Positions 26,965-34,026 of a stretch of 54,929 bases of DNA are shown here, piece after piece. Numbering within the stretch: position 1 is the first letter of the stretch; every line of letters begins with the position of its first letter. The translations under genes were made by a program, and so were the position numbers. The stretch is from Clostridium chromiireducens. Lineage in GTDB: Bacteria; Bacillota; Clostridia; Clostridiales; Clostridiaceae. The stretch is from contig NZ_MZGT01000036.1 of NCBI RefSeq assembly GCF_002029255.1, positions 1-54,929 on the forward strand, given 5' to 3'. Below the pieces are notes generated by a model. It saw nothing but the letters and a program-made list of their open reading frames with translations. It made no database searches and had not been told where the DNA came from.

Positions 26965-27094
26965 AGGAGGCTTGATTTTTTGAGTAGACCTGTTAGTTAT
27001 GCATAGCAGAGGCTATTGCATAGGAGTAAATAATTAATTATGGAATAGCCTTTGCTCAAACCTAAAATAGTAATTATATTTAGGAGGAGCATAT
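26965..27094 (+). promoter_or_regulatory. uORF-coupled RNA switch, copy 2
   Basis: Same architecture as at 25147. H1 is ATGCATAGC (26999-27007) with GCTATTGCAT (27012-27021). H2 is GCAGAGGCTATT (27006-27017) with AATAGCCTTTGC (27044-27055). The 23 bases spanning H1 and the 12-base 3' arm are identical to copy 1, while the loop of H2 and the uORF body differ freely. Here TGCTC just after the arm can pair with GAGCA at the ribosome site of the main gene, and CCTAAA with TTTAGG, both hiding the ribosome site. Conservation of the pairing parts but not the rest supports a functional RNA. Confidence 0.6.
26980..27006 (+). CDS. 8-residue leader peptide MSRPVSYA
   Basis: TTG 26980 follows AAGGAGG at 9 bases. 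The peptide is MSRPVSYA and ends at the TAG inside hairpin H1, like the leader at 25158. Arg3 (both AGA codons) and the final Ala-stop (GCA TAG) are the shared features. It is non-coding in any other useful sense. Confidence 0.45.
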   Translation: MSRPVSYA

Positions 27095-27367
27095 ATGAGC
27101 TATGCAAGTGCTAGGGATATTTTCCCTGAAGATATCTTAGAAATAATTCAGCAATACATTGAGGGTGAATATATTTATATACCTAAGAAAGAAGAAAATA
27201 AAAAGCCTTGGGGAGAACTAACCAAAAGTAAATTGGAACTCCAAGCTAGAAATAAAAGAATATATGAAGGTTATTTATCCGGATTATCTACAACAAGTCT
27301 AGCGGAAAGATATTATTTATCGCCCAAAAGTATACAAAGAATTATTTATCAAAAAAAGAATGAATGA
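27095..27367 (+). CDS. CD3324-family / Mor-like helix-turn-helix protein
   Basis: 90 aa starting MSYASARDIFPEDILEIIQQ, where AGGAGGAGC lies 7 bases upstream. The first half (FPEDILEIIQQYIEGEYIYIP) and the C-terminal helix-turn-helix (GLSTTSLAERYYLSPKSIQRIIY) match the Mor-like/CD3324 type of small DNA-binding protein found in clostridia. It probably binds DNA, but the target is unknown. Its expression is set by the second copy of the uORF/hairpin leader. A bidirectional terminator follows, shared with the minus-strand methyltransferase gene. Confidence 0.7.
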   Translation: MSYASARDIFPEDILEIIQQYIEGEYIYIPKKEENKKPWGELTKSKLELQARNKRIYEGYLSGLSTTSLAERYYLSPKSIQRIIYQKKNE

Positions 27368-27377
27368 ATGTTAATAA

Positions 27378-27415
27378 AAAGTGTGCTGGCTAATTTAAAT
27401 TTAGTAGCACACTTT
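27378..27415. terminator. bidirectional terminator
   Basis: AAAGTGTGCT (27378-27387) pairs with AGCACACTTT (27406-27415) between two convergent genes, with A/T tracts on both sides. Confidence 0.75.
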
Positions 27416-27443
27416 ATTATTTTTTTCTAGATTCGCATAAAAT

Positions 27444-28067
27444 TTAAGAATTCACTAAGTTGTTATCAAGCCTATATATTAAAAAAACTTGACGAGGATC
27501 TTTGTTGGATGAAATTGGTAATTTTATTTCATTCCAACGAACAAAAGTAGTATTATTTTCTAAAAAATATATATAGTCATTTGATGGATAATATAAAATA
27601 ATATCTACAGTTCTTTCACATTTTTCAACTGATATTAGAATGTTTTTTATTACTTTTATAAATATTTGTATAGAAAAAGGATTGAAGAAGTAGAATTTAT
27701 TATCAAATGGATTGATTTTATACTCTTCTGCAAAGCAATTTAAGAAATTAATATTATTTTTATTCTTTTTATGCATCTTTAAATAACTTTTTTGATTCTC
27801 TAAAGCTTCTTTATAGAAAAAAGAATTCATTTCTATACCTGTAACAGTGGCATCGAAAAAGTGGTTTATGTAAAAGTTTAGTCTTCCTTTCCCACATCCA
27901 AAATCTATAATGCCATCCTCAGATGTAAATTCGTACTTCTTAGATAATATTTCTAAAGCATAGTAATCAGTTGGTTCATATCTGTTGTAGTGCATCGATT
28001 CATTAAAGATTTTTTGTTCACCGGAGGTTTTTATATTCAATAACTTTTCAAAATGTTGTTCATTCAT
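27444..28067 (-). CDS. class I SAM-dependent methyltransferase
   Basis: 207 aa, minus strand, start ATG 28067 with GGGGGAT upstream. The SAM-binding motif I is GIIDFGCGKGRLNFYI (about residues 55-70), followed by the acidic end of strand beta-2 in VTGIEMNSFF. FYFFNPFSIQIFIKVIKNIL lies at the motif IV position, where a NPPY-type sequence would be catalytic in N-methyltransferases; the NPF here is only a partial match. Length and motifs fit a small-molecule or protein methyltransferase. Homologues are usually annotated only as SAM-dependent methyltransferase. The 550-base upstream region is shared with the ssu-type operon on the other strand. Confidence 0.8.
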   Translation of the reverse strand: MNEQHFEKLLNIKTSGEQKIFNESMHYNRYEPTDYYALEILSKKYEFTSEDGIIDFGCGKGRLNFYINHFFDATVTGIEMNSFFYKEALENQKSYLKMHKKNKNNINFLNCFAEEYKINPFDNKFYFFNPFSIQIFIKVIKNILISVEKCERTVDIILYYPSNDYIYFLENNTTFVRWNEIKLPISSNKDPRQVFLIYRLDNNLVNS

Positions 28068-28335
28068 TTAAGCATCCCCCTAATATAAATTTTTAGATAA
28101 GTAAAATAATTGCTTTATAATTATAGCAAAATAGGAGCAATAATAAAATTAGTTTTATTAACGTATATATTGTAAAAAGACAGATAAAGAAACATTTAAT
28201 CTCTAACTCCAATATTTAGTGTTTAATTTGCATTTAAACATCCAGGGTATACATGGTTATATAAATAAATATTTAAATGTGAAATTTTTCTATGAACTTA
28301 TTGTAATGAACAATGAACGATGATAATATAAGAAT

Positions 28336-28455
28336 GTTCAATATATGAACTGTGAAAAGCGTGTAATTAACGAACTTAAGAATCTGTTATTAAATATTAA
28401 AAAAAGAAAATTTACGTTCAAAAAGTTCTTAAATAACAAAATTCTTAGTTCTTCG
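28336..28455. repeat. palindrome and long imperfect hairpin in the 28068-28569 intergenic region
   Basis: GTTCAATATATGAAC (28336-28350) is a perfect palindrome. A longer imperfect inverted repeat has arms at 28371-28393 and 28429-28455 (CGAA/TTCG ends, AAGAAT/ATTCTT and TGTTATT/AATAACA pairing). Both lie upstream of the sulfonate-type operon promoter and in front of the divergent methyltransferase gene. Operator or structural roles are possible. The rest of this 500-base stretch is AT-rich and featureless. Confidence 0.4.
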
Positions 28456-28479
28456 ATATGTTTTATTGTATTTTTATTA

Positions 28480-28508
28480 TTGACAATGATTAGAGTATTT
28501 AGTAATAT
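28480..28508 (+). promoter_or_regulatory. promoter of the sulfonate-type ABC operon
   Basis: TTGACA (28480-28485), 17 bases, TAATAT (28503-28508). Transcription would start near 28515, leaving a leader of about 55 bases before the mini-ORF at 28570. Confidence 0.6.
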
Positions 28509-28569
28509 ATATTTAAATTAAAACATAGTATATCGATAGGAATACTAAAAGGATAACAGGGGGGTATAT

Positions 28570-28620
28570 ATGATAATTATAAATAAATGTCTGAACAATT
28601 GTGGAGGTGAAATGAACTGA
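28570..28620 (+). CDS. 16-residue Cys-containing mini-ORF overlapping the ssuC-type ribosome site
   Basis: ATG 28570 follows a GGGGGG-type ribosome site and encodes MIIINKCLNNCGGEMN, stopping at TGA 28618-28620. That stop is one base before the permease ATG at 28622, and the permease ribosome site GGAGGTGA lies inside the mini-ORF. Translation of the mini-ORF would therefore affect permease translation. Two Cys codons in 16, in front of a sulfur-type transporter, are suggestive of cysteine sensing but not proof. Confidence 0.4.
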   Translation: MIIINKCLNNCGGEMN

Positions 28621-28621
28621 T

Positions 28622-29431
28622 ATGGATATTCAGAAATCAACTGTGAAAGTGGTAAGAAGAAAAAAAGGTGAAAGCTTTTATATTGGTGTTTCGTTTATTT
28701 CGGTCCTTGTGTTTTTTTCCTTGTGGCAAATTACTACGAATAAAGGATTGATAAATCAAGTATTTCTTCCTTCGCCTCAAAAAGTGTGGCAAGCTTTTAC
28801 TGAATTAATTAATCATGGTTATAAAGGGGAAAGCCTATTAACCCATATTGCTGTAAGCATGGAGCGACTGTTTATTGCAATTTCAGTGGCAGTAATAATT
28901 GGAGTTCCATTAGGACTTATTGCCGGTAGTTCAAGATTTGTAAGAGCGATTCTAGATCCATTTATTGAATTTTATCGTCCACTTCCACCTTTGGCTTATT
29001 ATACTTTGATTGTACTTTGGTTTGGAATTGGGGATGAATCTAAAATTATTCTACTATTTTTAAATGCTTTTGCACCTTTACTTATTGGGGTTATATTTAG
29101 TGTTCAAAAAATACCAATAGATAGAATTAATGGAGCTAAATCATTGGGAGCTAAAGGAGTAAATCTTTTTATTAGTGTTATTTTTAGATCATGCTTACCT
29201 GATATACTAACAAGTCTTAGAACAGCGATTGGTGTTGCTTATGCGACTTTAGTTGCAGCAGAAATGGTTGCAGCGGTGTCAGGAATAGGTTGGATGGTAT
29301 TAGATGCGAGTAAGTATCTTAGAAATGATATCGTATATGTAGGGGTTATAATTATGGGCGTTATCGCAATAATATTGGACTCATTTGTGAGATTTTTAAT
29401 TAGAAAGGTTTCACCATGGATGGAAAAATAA
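28622..29431 (+). CDS. ABC transporter permease, sulfonate/nitrate/taurine (SsuC/TauC) type
   Basis: 269 aa with about six membrane helices. The family signature is seen in SFISVLVFFSLWQITTNKGLINQVFLPSPQKVWQAF at the N-terminus, DPFIEFYRPLPPLAYYTLIVLWFGIGDESKI (the EAA-like coupling region precursor), and GAKSLGAKGVNLFISVIFRSCLPDILTSLRTAIGVAYATLVAAEMVAA, the SsuC/TauC C-terminal region. GGAGGTGA lies 11 bases before ATG 28622. It is the first gene of an operon with a binding lipoprotein, an ATPase and a hydrolase. The substrate is inferred only from family: sulfonates, taurine, nitrate, thiamine precursors or related small anions. Confidence 0.87.
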   Translation: MDIQKSTVKVVRRKKGESFYIGVSFISVLVFFSLWQITTNKGLINQVFLPSPQKVWQAFTELINHGYKGESLLTHIAVSMERLFIAISVAVIIGVPLGLIAGSSRFVRAILDPFIEFYRPLPPLAYYTLIVLWFGIGDESKIILLFLNAFAPLLIGVIFSVQKIPIDRINGAKSLGAKGVNLFISVIFRSCLPDILTSLRTAIGVAYATLVAAEMVAAVSGIGWMVLDASKYLRNDIVYVGVIIMGVIAIILDSFVRFLIRKVSPWMEK

Positions 29432-29515
29432 ATTTAAATAAGAGATATTATAACAATTGATAGTAAAATCATTACAAAAATAAGAATTCATATTTAATTA
29501 GAAGGAGTGTTATTT

Positions 29516-30559
29516 ATGAAAATTAAAAAATACACGGCATTATTAACGGCTATTTTATCGGTGGGGATTTTAATTACAGGTTGTTCAGGAGCAAAAACTT
29601 CAAGTACTGCTACGTCTACGCAGCAAGCTACTGATTCAGCACAGCCAAAAGAGATACGTTTGGGATATTTTCAGTCTCCTAATGGAGAACTCCTTGCAAA
29701 AGGTGAAAAGTTACTCGAGAAAAAATTTCCGGGAGTTACAATTAAGTACGTTCAATTTGATGTAGGACGCGATGTAAATACAGCAATGGCCAGTGGGTCT
29801 ATAGATATAGCAACAATCGGTACACCTCCAGGAACAAATGGAATTGTTAACGATCTACCTTATAAAATTTATTATTTACATGACATCATTGGTGCAAGTG
29901 AAGCACTTGTTGTGAAGAATACATCTGGAATTAATTCAATAGCAGATGTAAAAGGAAAGAAAATTGCTACTCCATTTGGTTCAACTTCACACTTTAGCTT
30001 GCTTTCTTCATTAAAGCAAAACAATATTTCAGAAAAAGATGTAACCATTTTAGATATGAATGCACAGGACATTATAGCAGCATGGAGCAGGGGCGAAATT
30101 GATGGAACTTACATATGGCAGCCAGCACAATCAAAACTGCTTTCGGACGGTGGAAAAGTGATACTTACATCTGAAGATGTTGCAAAAAAAGGAGCAGTTA
30201 CAGGCGAATTTGGTATTGTAAGTAATGATTTTGCATCTAAATATCCGGAGGTAGTTAAAGCATATATTGACATTTTAGATGAAGCAACTAAATCATATAA
30301 AACACAATCAGATGATGTAGTTAAAACATTATCAGCAGAACTTGGACTTAGTGTAGATGAAACAAAACAAGCAATGAATCAAATATCAGTTCTTGATAAA
30401 TCACAGCAGACACAATATATAGGAACAGCAGACAAGCAAGGTACATTACCACAAATTTTGAAAGATACAAGTGATTTCTTGTTAACTCAAAAAGCAGTTA
30501 CTGCTTCACCAGACGTTGAGACCTTTAAGAAGGCAGTAAGAAACGATTTATATAAATAA
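29516..30559 (+). CDS. ABC transporter substrate-binding lipoprotein, SsuA/TauA type
   Basis: 347 aa from ATG 29516 (AAGGAG 8 bases upstream). The signal peptide ends in the lipobox LITGC, giving a membrane-anchored lipoprotein. The mature part has the NMT1/SsuA-like fold: EIRLGYFQSPNGELLAKGEKLLEKKFPGVTIKYVQFDVGRDVNTAMASGSIDIATIGTPPG, where the GxxDxxxxG pocket region is characteristic, then GINSIADVKGKKIATPFGSTSHFSLLSSL and AWSRGEIDGTYIWQPA, the typical taurine/sulfonate binding-protein regions. It should bind the ligand and deliver it to the permease encoded upstream. Ligand identity is not readable. Confidence 0.88.
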   Translation: MKIKKYTALLTAILSVGILITGCSGAKTSSTATSTQQATDSAQPKEIRLGYFQSPNGELLAKGEKLLEKKFPGVTIKYVQFDVGRDVNTAMASGSIDIATIGTPPGTNGIVNDLPYKIYYLHDIIGASEALVVKNTSGINSIADVKGKKIATPFGSTSHFSLLSSLKQNNISEKDVTILDMNAQDIIAAWSRGEIDGTYIWQPAQSKLLSDGGKVILTSEDVAKKGAVTGEFGIVSNDFASKYPEVVKAYIDILDEATKSYKTQSDDVVKTLSAELGLSVDETKQAMNQISVLDKSQQTQYIGTADKQGTLPQILKDTSDFLLTQKAVTASPDVETFKKAVRNDLYK

Positions 30560-30574
30560 TAGAGGAGATATACT

Positions 30575-31393
30575 ATGGAATCGTTAGTTGAAATAAATAG
30601 AGCAGAAGAGAGAAGTGCAGATTGTTCTGTTGAATTAAAAGATGTCAATTTAATATACAAAAATGGAAAACAATATTTGCATGTATTAAATGAGATTGAG
30701 CTTAAATTATTTAATGATGATTTTGTGTGTGTTCTTGGGCCATCTGGTTGTGGAAAAACTTCATTATTAAATGCTATTGCCGGATATAACACAGATATTT
30801 CAGGACAAGTACTTATAAATGGTGTACCACATACTAAGCCAAATCCAGATGTAGGGGTTGTTTTTCAACAACCCAATATCTTTCCATGGTTAAGTGTTGA
30901 AAAGAATATTGAATTTGGACTTAAGATGAAAGGGATTCCCAAAAAAGAACGAGTAGAAATCGTGAATCATTATGTTAATTTAGTAGGCCTCGAGAAAGCT
31001 AGAAAACTGCTTCCTCATCAATTGTCAGGTGGTATGAAACAACGTGCAGCAATTGCAAGAACATTAGCTGCAGATTCTAAAGTAGTTCTACTGGATGAAC
31101 CTTTCAGTGCATTAGATGCATTAACAAGAGAATCTATGCAAAAGCATCTGAAGAAGATATGGAAAGAATCCAACAAATGTTTTTTCTTTATCACTCATGA
31201 TGTTGAAGAAGCGATTCTTTTATCAACCAGGATTATTGTAATGAATGCTAATCCGGGAAGAATCGTTAGTGATTTTAGAAATCCACTTCAAAAATACGAT
31301 GATAACAGTTTTAAAAAAATCAGAACTTCAGAAGAATTTGGTCAGCTTAGAGATTCATTAATTGAATTAATTCAAGGAACTGACTTAGAATAG
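30575..31393 (+). CDS. ABC transporter ATPase, SsuB/TauB type
   Basis: 272 aa. Walker A is GPSGCGKTS, the Q-loop is VFQQPNIFPWLSV (typical of the nitrate/sulfonate/taurine ATPases), the signature is LSGGMKQRAAIA, Walker B is VVLLDEPFSALD, and the switch region is FFITHDVEEAILLS. The first 20 residues are an extra polar stretch before the nucleotide-binding fold. AGAGGAG precedes ATG 30575, 15 bases after the binding-protein stop. It powers the SsuC-type permease. Confidence 0.92.
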   Translation: MESLVEINRAEERSADCSVELKDVNLIYKNGKQYLHVLNEIELKLFNDDFVCVLGPSGCGKTSLLNAIAGYNTDISGQVLINGVPHTKPNPDVGVVFQQPNIFPWLSVEKNIEFGLKMKGIPKKERVEIVNHYVNLVGLEKARKLLPHQLSGGMKQRAAIARTLAADSKVVLLDEPFSALDALTRESMQKHLKKIWKESNKCFFFITHDVEEAILLSTRIIVMNANPGRIVSDFRNPLQKYDDNSFKKIRTSEEFGQLRDSLIELIQGTDLE

Positions 31394-31408
31394 GGGGAGA
31401 GGAATATT

Positions 31409-33457
31409 ATGAAGAGAACAGCACTTACTCAAAAATTATTGGTCTTAGGTGTAGATGGAATGGATCCGAGAGTGAGTCAAAAATTCTTAAAAGAAGGAAA
31501 AATGCCAAATTTAAAAAAACTCATTGAACGTGGTTCTGCAAGAGAAGATTTAAGGCAAATCGGTGCAATTCCAACAATTACACCACCTTGTTGGACAACA
31601 CTTGCTACAGGTGCTTACCCAGGAACACATGGAATTACTTGTTATTGGAGACAATCTCCTGAAAGCCTTGATGCAGTTGTTTATAATATGGATTCTCGTA
31701 ACTGCAGCGCTGAACAGGTTTGGAATATTACTTCAGCAGCTGATTTAAAAACACTAGTATGGCATTGGCCGGGAAGTTCATGGCCTCCAACCTCTCACAG
31801 TGAAAACTTAAGTGTTGTAGATGGTACTCAGCCAGGTTCTGTTAATATGGGTATTGCACAGCTTGATTGGGAAAAAGTTATCGTTGCCTCTCCTGAAATT
31901 GAAGAGGTTCGTTATGCACCAAGAGTAGATAAACCAGCAGGTGTTGGGTGCATAATTACAGACCTAGAAGGTACTTTAGATGATGAAGTTGATGATGAAA
32001 TGATGGAACTTTGGTGGGGGGATACAGCTCGTCAAGGCGGAGAAATTAGAACTTATGTTATGGATGATGATGATACAGAAGTTGTTATTGGAAGTAAGGT
32101 AGCTTATGATATAGTAAACTCTCCACTTAAAGAGGCAAAAGGGTGGAAAAATGCTCCGGAAGGAGCTAAAGATTTCACTATAATAACTTCTGGCGGGGTA
32201 ATGAGACGTCCAGCCTTAATCCTTAAAAATGAAGCTGGAGAATATGACAGAGTAGCTATATATAAAAATAAGAAAGCAGATGAACCAATCGTTATTTTAG
32301 AGAAAGATAAGATGGTGACAGGTATTATTGATGATGTTACAAAAAAAGATGTAACTAAACCTGCATGCCGTTCTATGAAAATTTTAGAACTTGATCCACA
32401 AGGTACTAAAGTTAGACTTTGGATTAGTAATGCTCTTGATATATCAAATGATCAATTGTGGCATCAAAAATCCTTATATAAAGATATTGTTGAAAATGTT
32501 GGTCATGTTCCACCTGTCAGCTTAATTGGTGGAGAGGATGATGAATTGGTAAGGGAAATCTTTGAGCCATCTTGGGCAATTTACAATAAGTGGCAGGCGG
32601 ATTCACTTAACTACTGTATAAATGAAAAGAAATATGATGTGATATTTTCACATCTTCATAATGTGGATTGTGCAGGGCATCAGTTATGGCATCTTGCTAA
32701 GACACTACAGCCATGGGATTACACAGATGAAAAGATTTATCAAGAATTTATTGAAAAGTTCTACATACAAACAGATGATTATATTGGTGAATTCCTGCAT
32801 CTATTAGACGAAGGCTGGACTGTGTTACTTGTAAGTGATCATGGTCTCATAGTTGGAGAAAATGTACCTCCAATTTTAGGTGAGTATGGCGGTTTAAATA
32901 CAAAAGTTATGGAAGAGCTTGGTTATACAGTCTTGAAGAAAGATAAAGATGGAAATTCTACAAGAGAAGTGGATTGGGAGAAAACAAGAGCAGTTCAGAT
33001 TCGTAGTAATTATATTTATATTAATCTAAAAGGCCGTGACAAATATGGTATTGTAGATCCAAAAGATAAATATGATTTGGAAGAACAAATAATCTCTGAT
33101 TTATATAATTATAGGGATGATAGAACTGGTAAACGGGTTGTTGGAATATGTCTTAGAAATAAAGATGCGGTCTTAATTGGTACTCATGGACCAGAATGTG
33201 GTGATCTCTTCTTTTCTATTGAAGAAAAATATAATAGACTCCATGGTGACAGCCTTTCAACTTCAGAAGGATATTTTGATACATCAGTTTCACCAATCTT
33301 TGTAGCAGCAGGGTCCGGTATTAAGTCAGGATTCACAACTGAACGTATTATAAGGCAAGTGGATGTGGCGCCCTCAGTTTCTGTATTACTAGGTTTACGC
33401 TTCCCAGAGCAGTGTGAAGGAGCTCCAATTTATCAGATCTTCTCAGAAGATATTTAA
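31409..33457 (+). CDS. alkaline-phosphatase-superfamily hydrolase (type I phosphodiesterase / nucleotide pyrophosphatase-like)
   Basis: 682 aa, no signal peptide. The metal-binding and catalytic layout of the superfamily is visible: LLVLGVDGMDP (Asp16) at the first strand, IPTITPPCWTTLATGAYPGTHGIT carrying the probable nucleophile Thr58, HNVDCAGH (Asp420, His424), SDHG (Asp477, His478) and THGPE (His593). These residues bind two metals and cleave phosphate, phosphonate or sulfate esters. The 682 residues are longer than simple NPP domains because of a large insertion (about 150-330). Co-transcription with a sulfonate/phosphonate-like importer suggests that it hydrolyses the imported ester inside the cell. 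The substrate is unknown. Confidence 0.85.
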   Translation: MKRTALTQKLLVLGVDGMDPRVSQKFLKEGKMPNLKKLIERGSAREDLRQIGAIPTITPPCWTTLATGAYPGTHGITCYWRQSPESLDAVVYNMDSRNCSAEQVWNITSAADLKTLVWHWPGSSWPPTSHSENLSVVDGTQPGSVNMGIAQLDWEKVIVASPEIEEVRYAPRVDKPAGVGCIITDLEGTLDDEVDDEMMELWWGDTARQGGEIRTYVMDDDDTEVVIGSKVAYDIVNSPLKEAKGWKNAPEGAKDFTIITSGGVMRRPALILKNEAGEYDRVAIYKNKKADEPIVILEKDKMVTGIIDDVTKKDVTKPACRSMKILELDPQGTKVRLWISNALDISNDQLWHQKSLYKDIVENVGHVPPVSLIGGEDDELVREIFEPSWAIYNKWQADSLNYCINEKKYDVIFSHLHNVDCAGHQLWHLAKTLQPWDYTDEKIYQEFIEKFYIQTDDYIGEFLHLLDEGWTVLLVSDHGLIVGENVPPILGEYGGLNTKVMEELGYTVLKKDKDGNSTREVDWEKTRAVQIRSNYIYINLKGRDKYGIVDPKDKYDLEEQIISDLYNYRDDRTGKRVVGICLRNKDAVLIGTHGPECGDLFFSIEEKYNRLHGDSLSTSEGYFDTSVSPIFVAAGSGIKSGFTTERIIRQVDVAPSVSVLLGLRFPEQCEGAPIYQIFSEDI

Positions 33458-33472
33458 TAAAGAATTATATGG

Positions 33473-33505
33473 GCAGCTATCGGAAAGTAGCACTTTGATA
33501 GCTGC
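33473..33505 (+). terminator. terminator after the hydrolase gene
   Basis: GCAGCTATC pairs with GATAGCTGC, followed by TTTTAAAAAA. It separates the ABC/hydrolase operon from the thioredoxin pair, which has its own 170-base upstream region with no obvious consensus promoter. Confidence 0.75.
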
Positions 33506-33677
33506 TTTTAAAAAATAAAACAAAGTGTTACAGAGAGCTTAATAATTGTGTTTATAAGATTAACGATACTTATGATAAATTTTTATAAGAAGTATTCATT
33601 AAATATTCTTATGAGATTGCGTATTTTATTATGTTCTTAAGTTAAAGCAAAAAGATAATTATAAAGGAGTGAATAGT

Positions 33678-34004
33678 ATGTCTTTACAGCATTTAAATTC
33701 TAATGAGTTTGATGAAATTATATATGATAATGCTGAGCCAAGCTTAGTGATTTTCTCTAGAGAAAGCTGCAGTGTATGTCAAGGTGTTGTGCCAATTTTA
33801 GAAGATTTACAGTCAAAATATGATGGTAAGTATAATTTTTATTATGTTGATGTTGAAGAACAAAAGAATCTATTTCAAAGATTCTCTTTAAAGGGTGTTC
33901 CACAAATTCTATTCTTTAATGGAGGGGAATATCAAGGGAAATTAGCTGGAAATGTTGGAGATGAAGAAATCGAAGAAAAGATTACAGAGGTATTTGAGGC
34001 ATAA
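33678..34004 (+). CDS. thioredoxin-like protein with CSVC active site
   Basis: 108 aa from ATG 33678 (AAGGAG 8 bases upstream). The fold is thioredoxin: VIFSRESCSVCQGVVPILEDLQ at the active site (Cys31, Cys34), YYVDVEEQKNLFQRFSLKGVPQILFF with the cis-proline, and FNGGEYQGKLAGNVGDEEIEEKI. The active-site dipeptide is Ser-Val in place of the standard Gly-Pro of WCGPC, and the preceding Trp is Ser. This will change the redox potential. It lies 22 bases before a flavin reductase gene and probably is its dedicated partner. Confidence 0.85.
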   Translation: MSLQHLNSNEFDEIIYDNAEPSLVIFSRESCSVCQGVVPILEDLQSKYDGKYNFYYVDVEEQKNLFQRFSLKGVPQILFFNGGEYQGKLAGNVGDEEIEEKITEVFEA

Positions 34005-34026
34005 TTAGAAAGGAGTGTGTAGGAAC

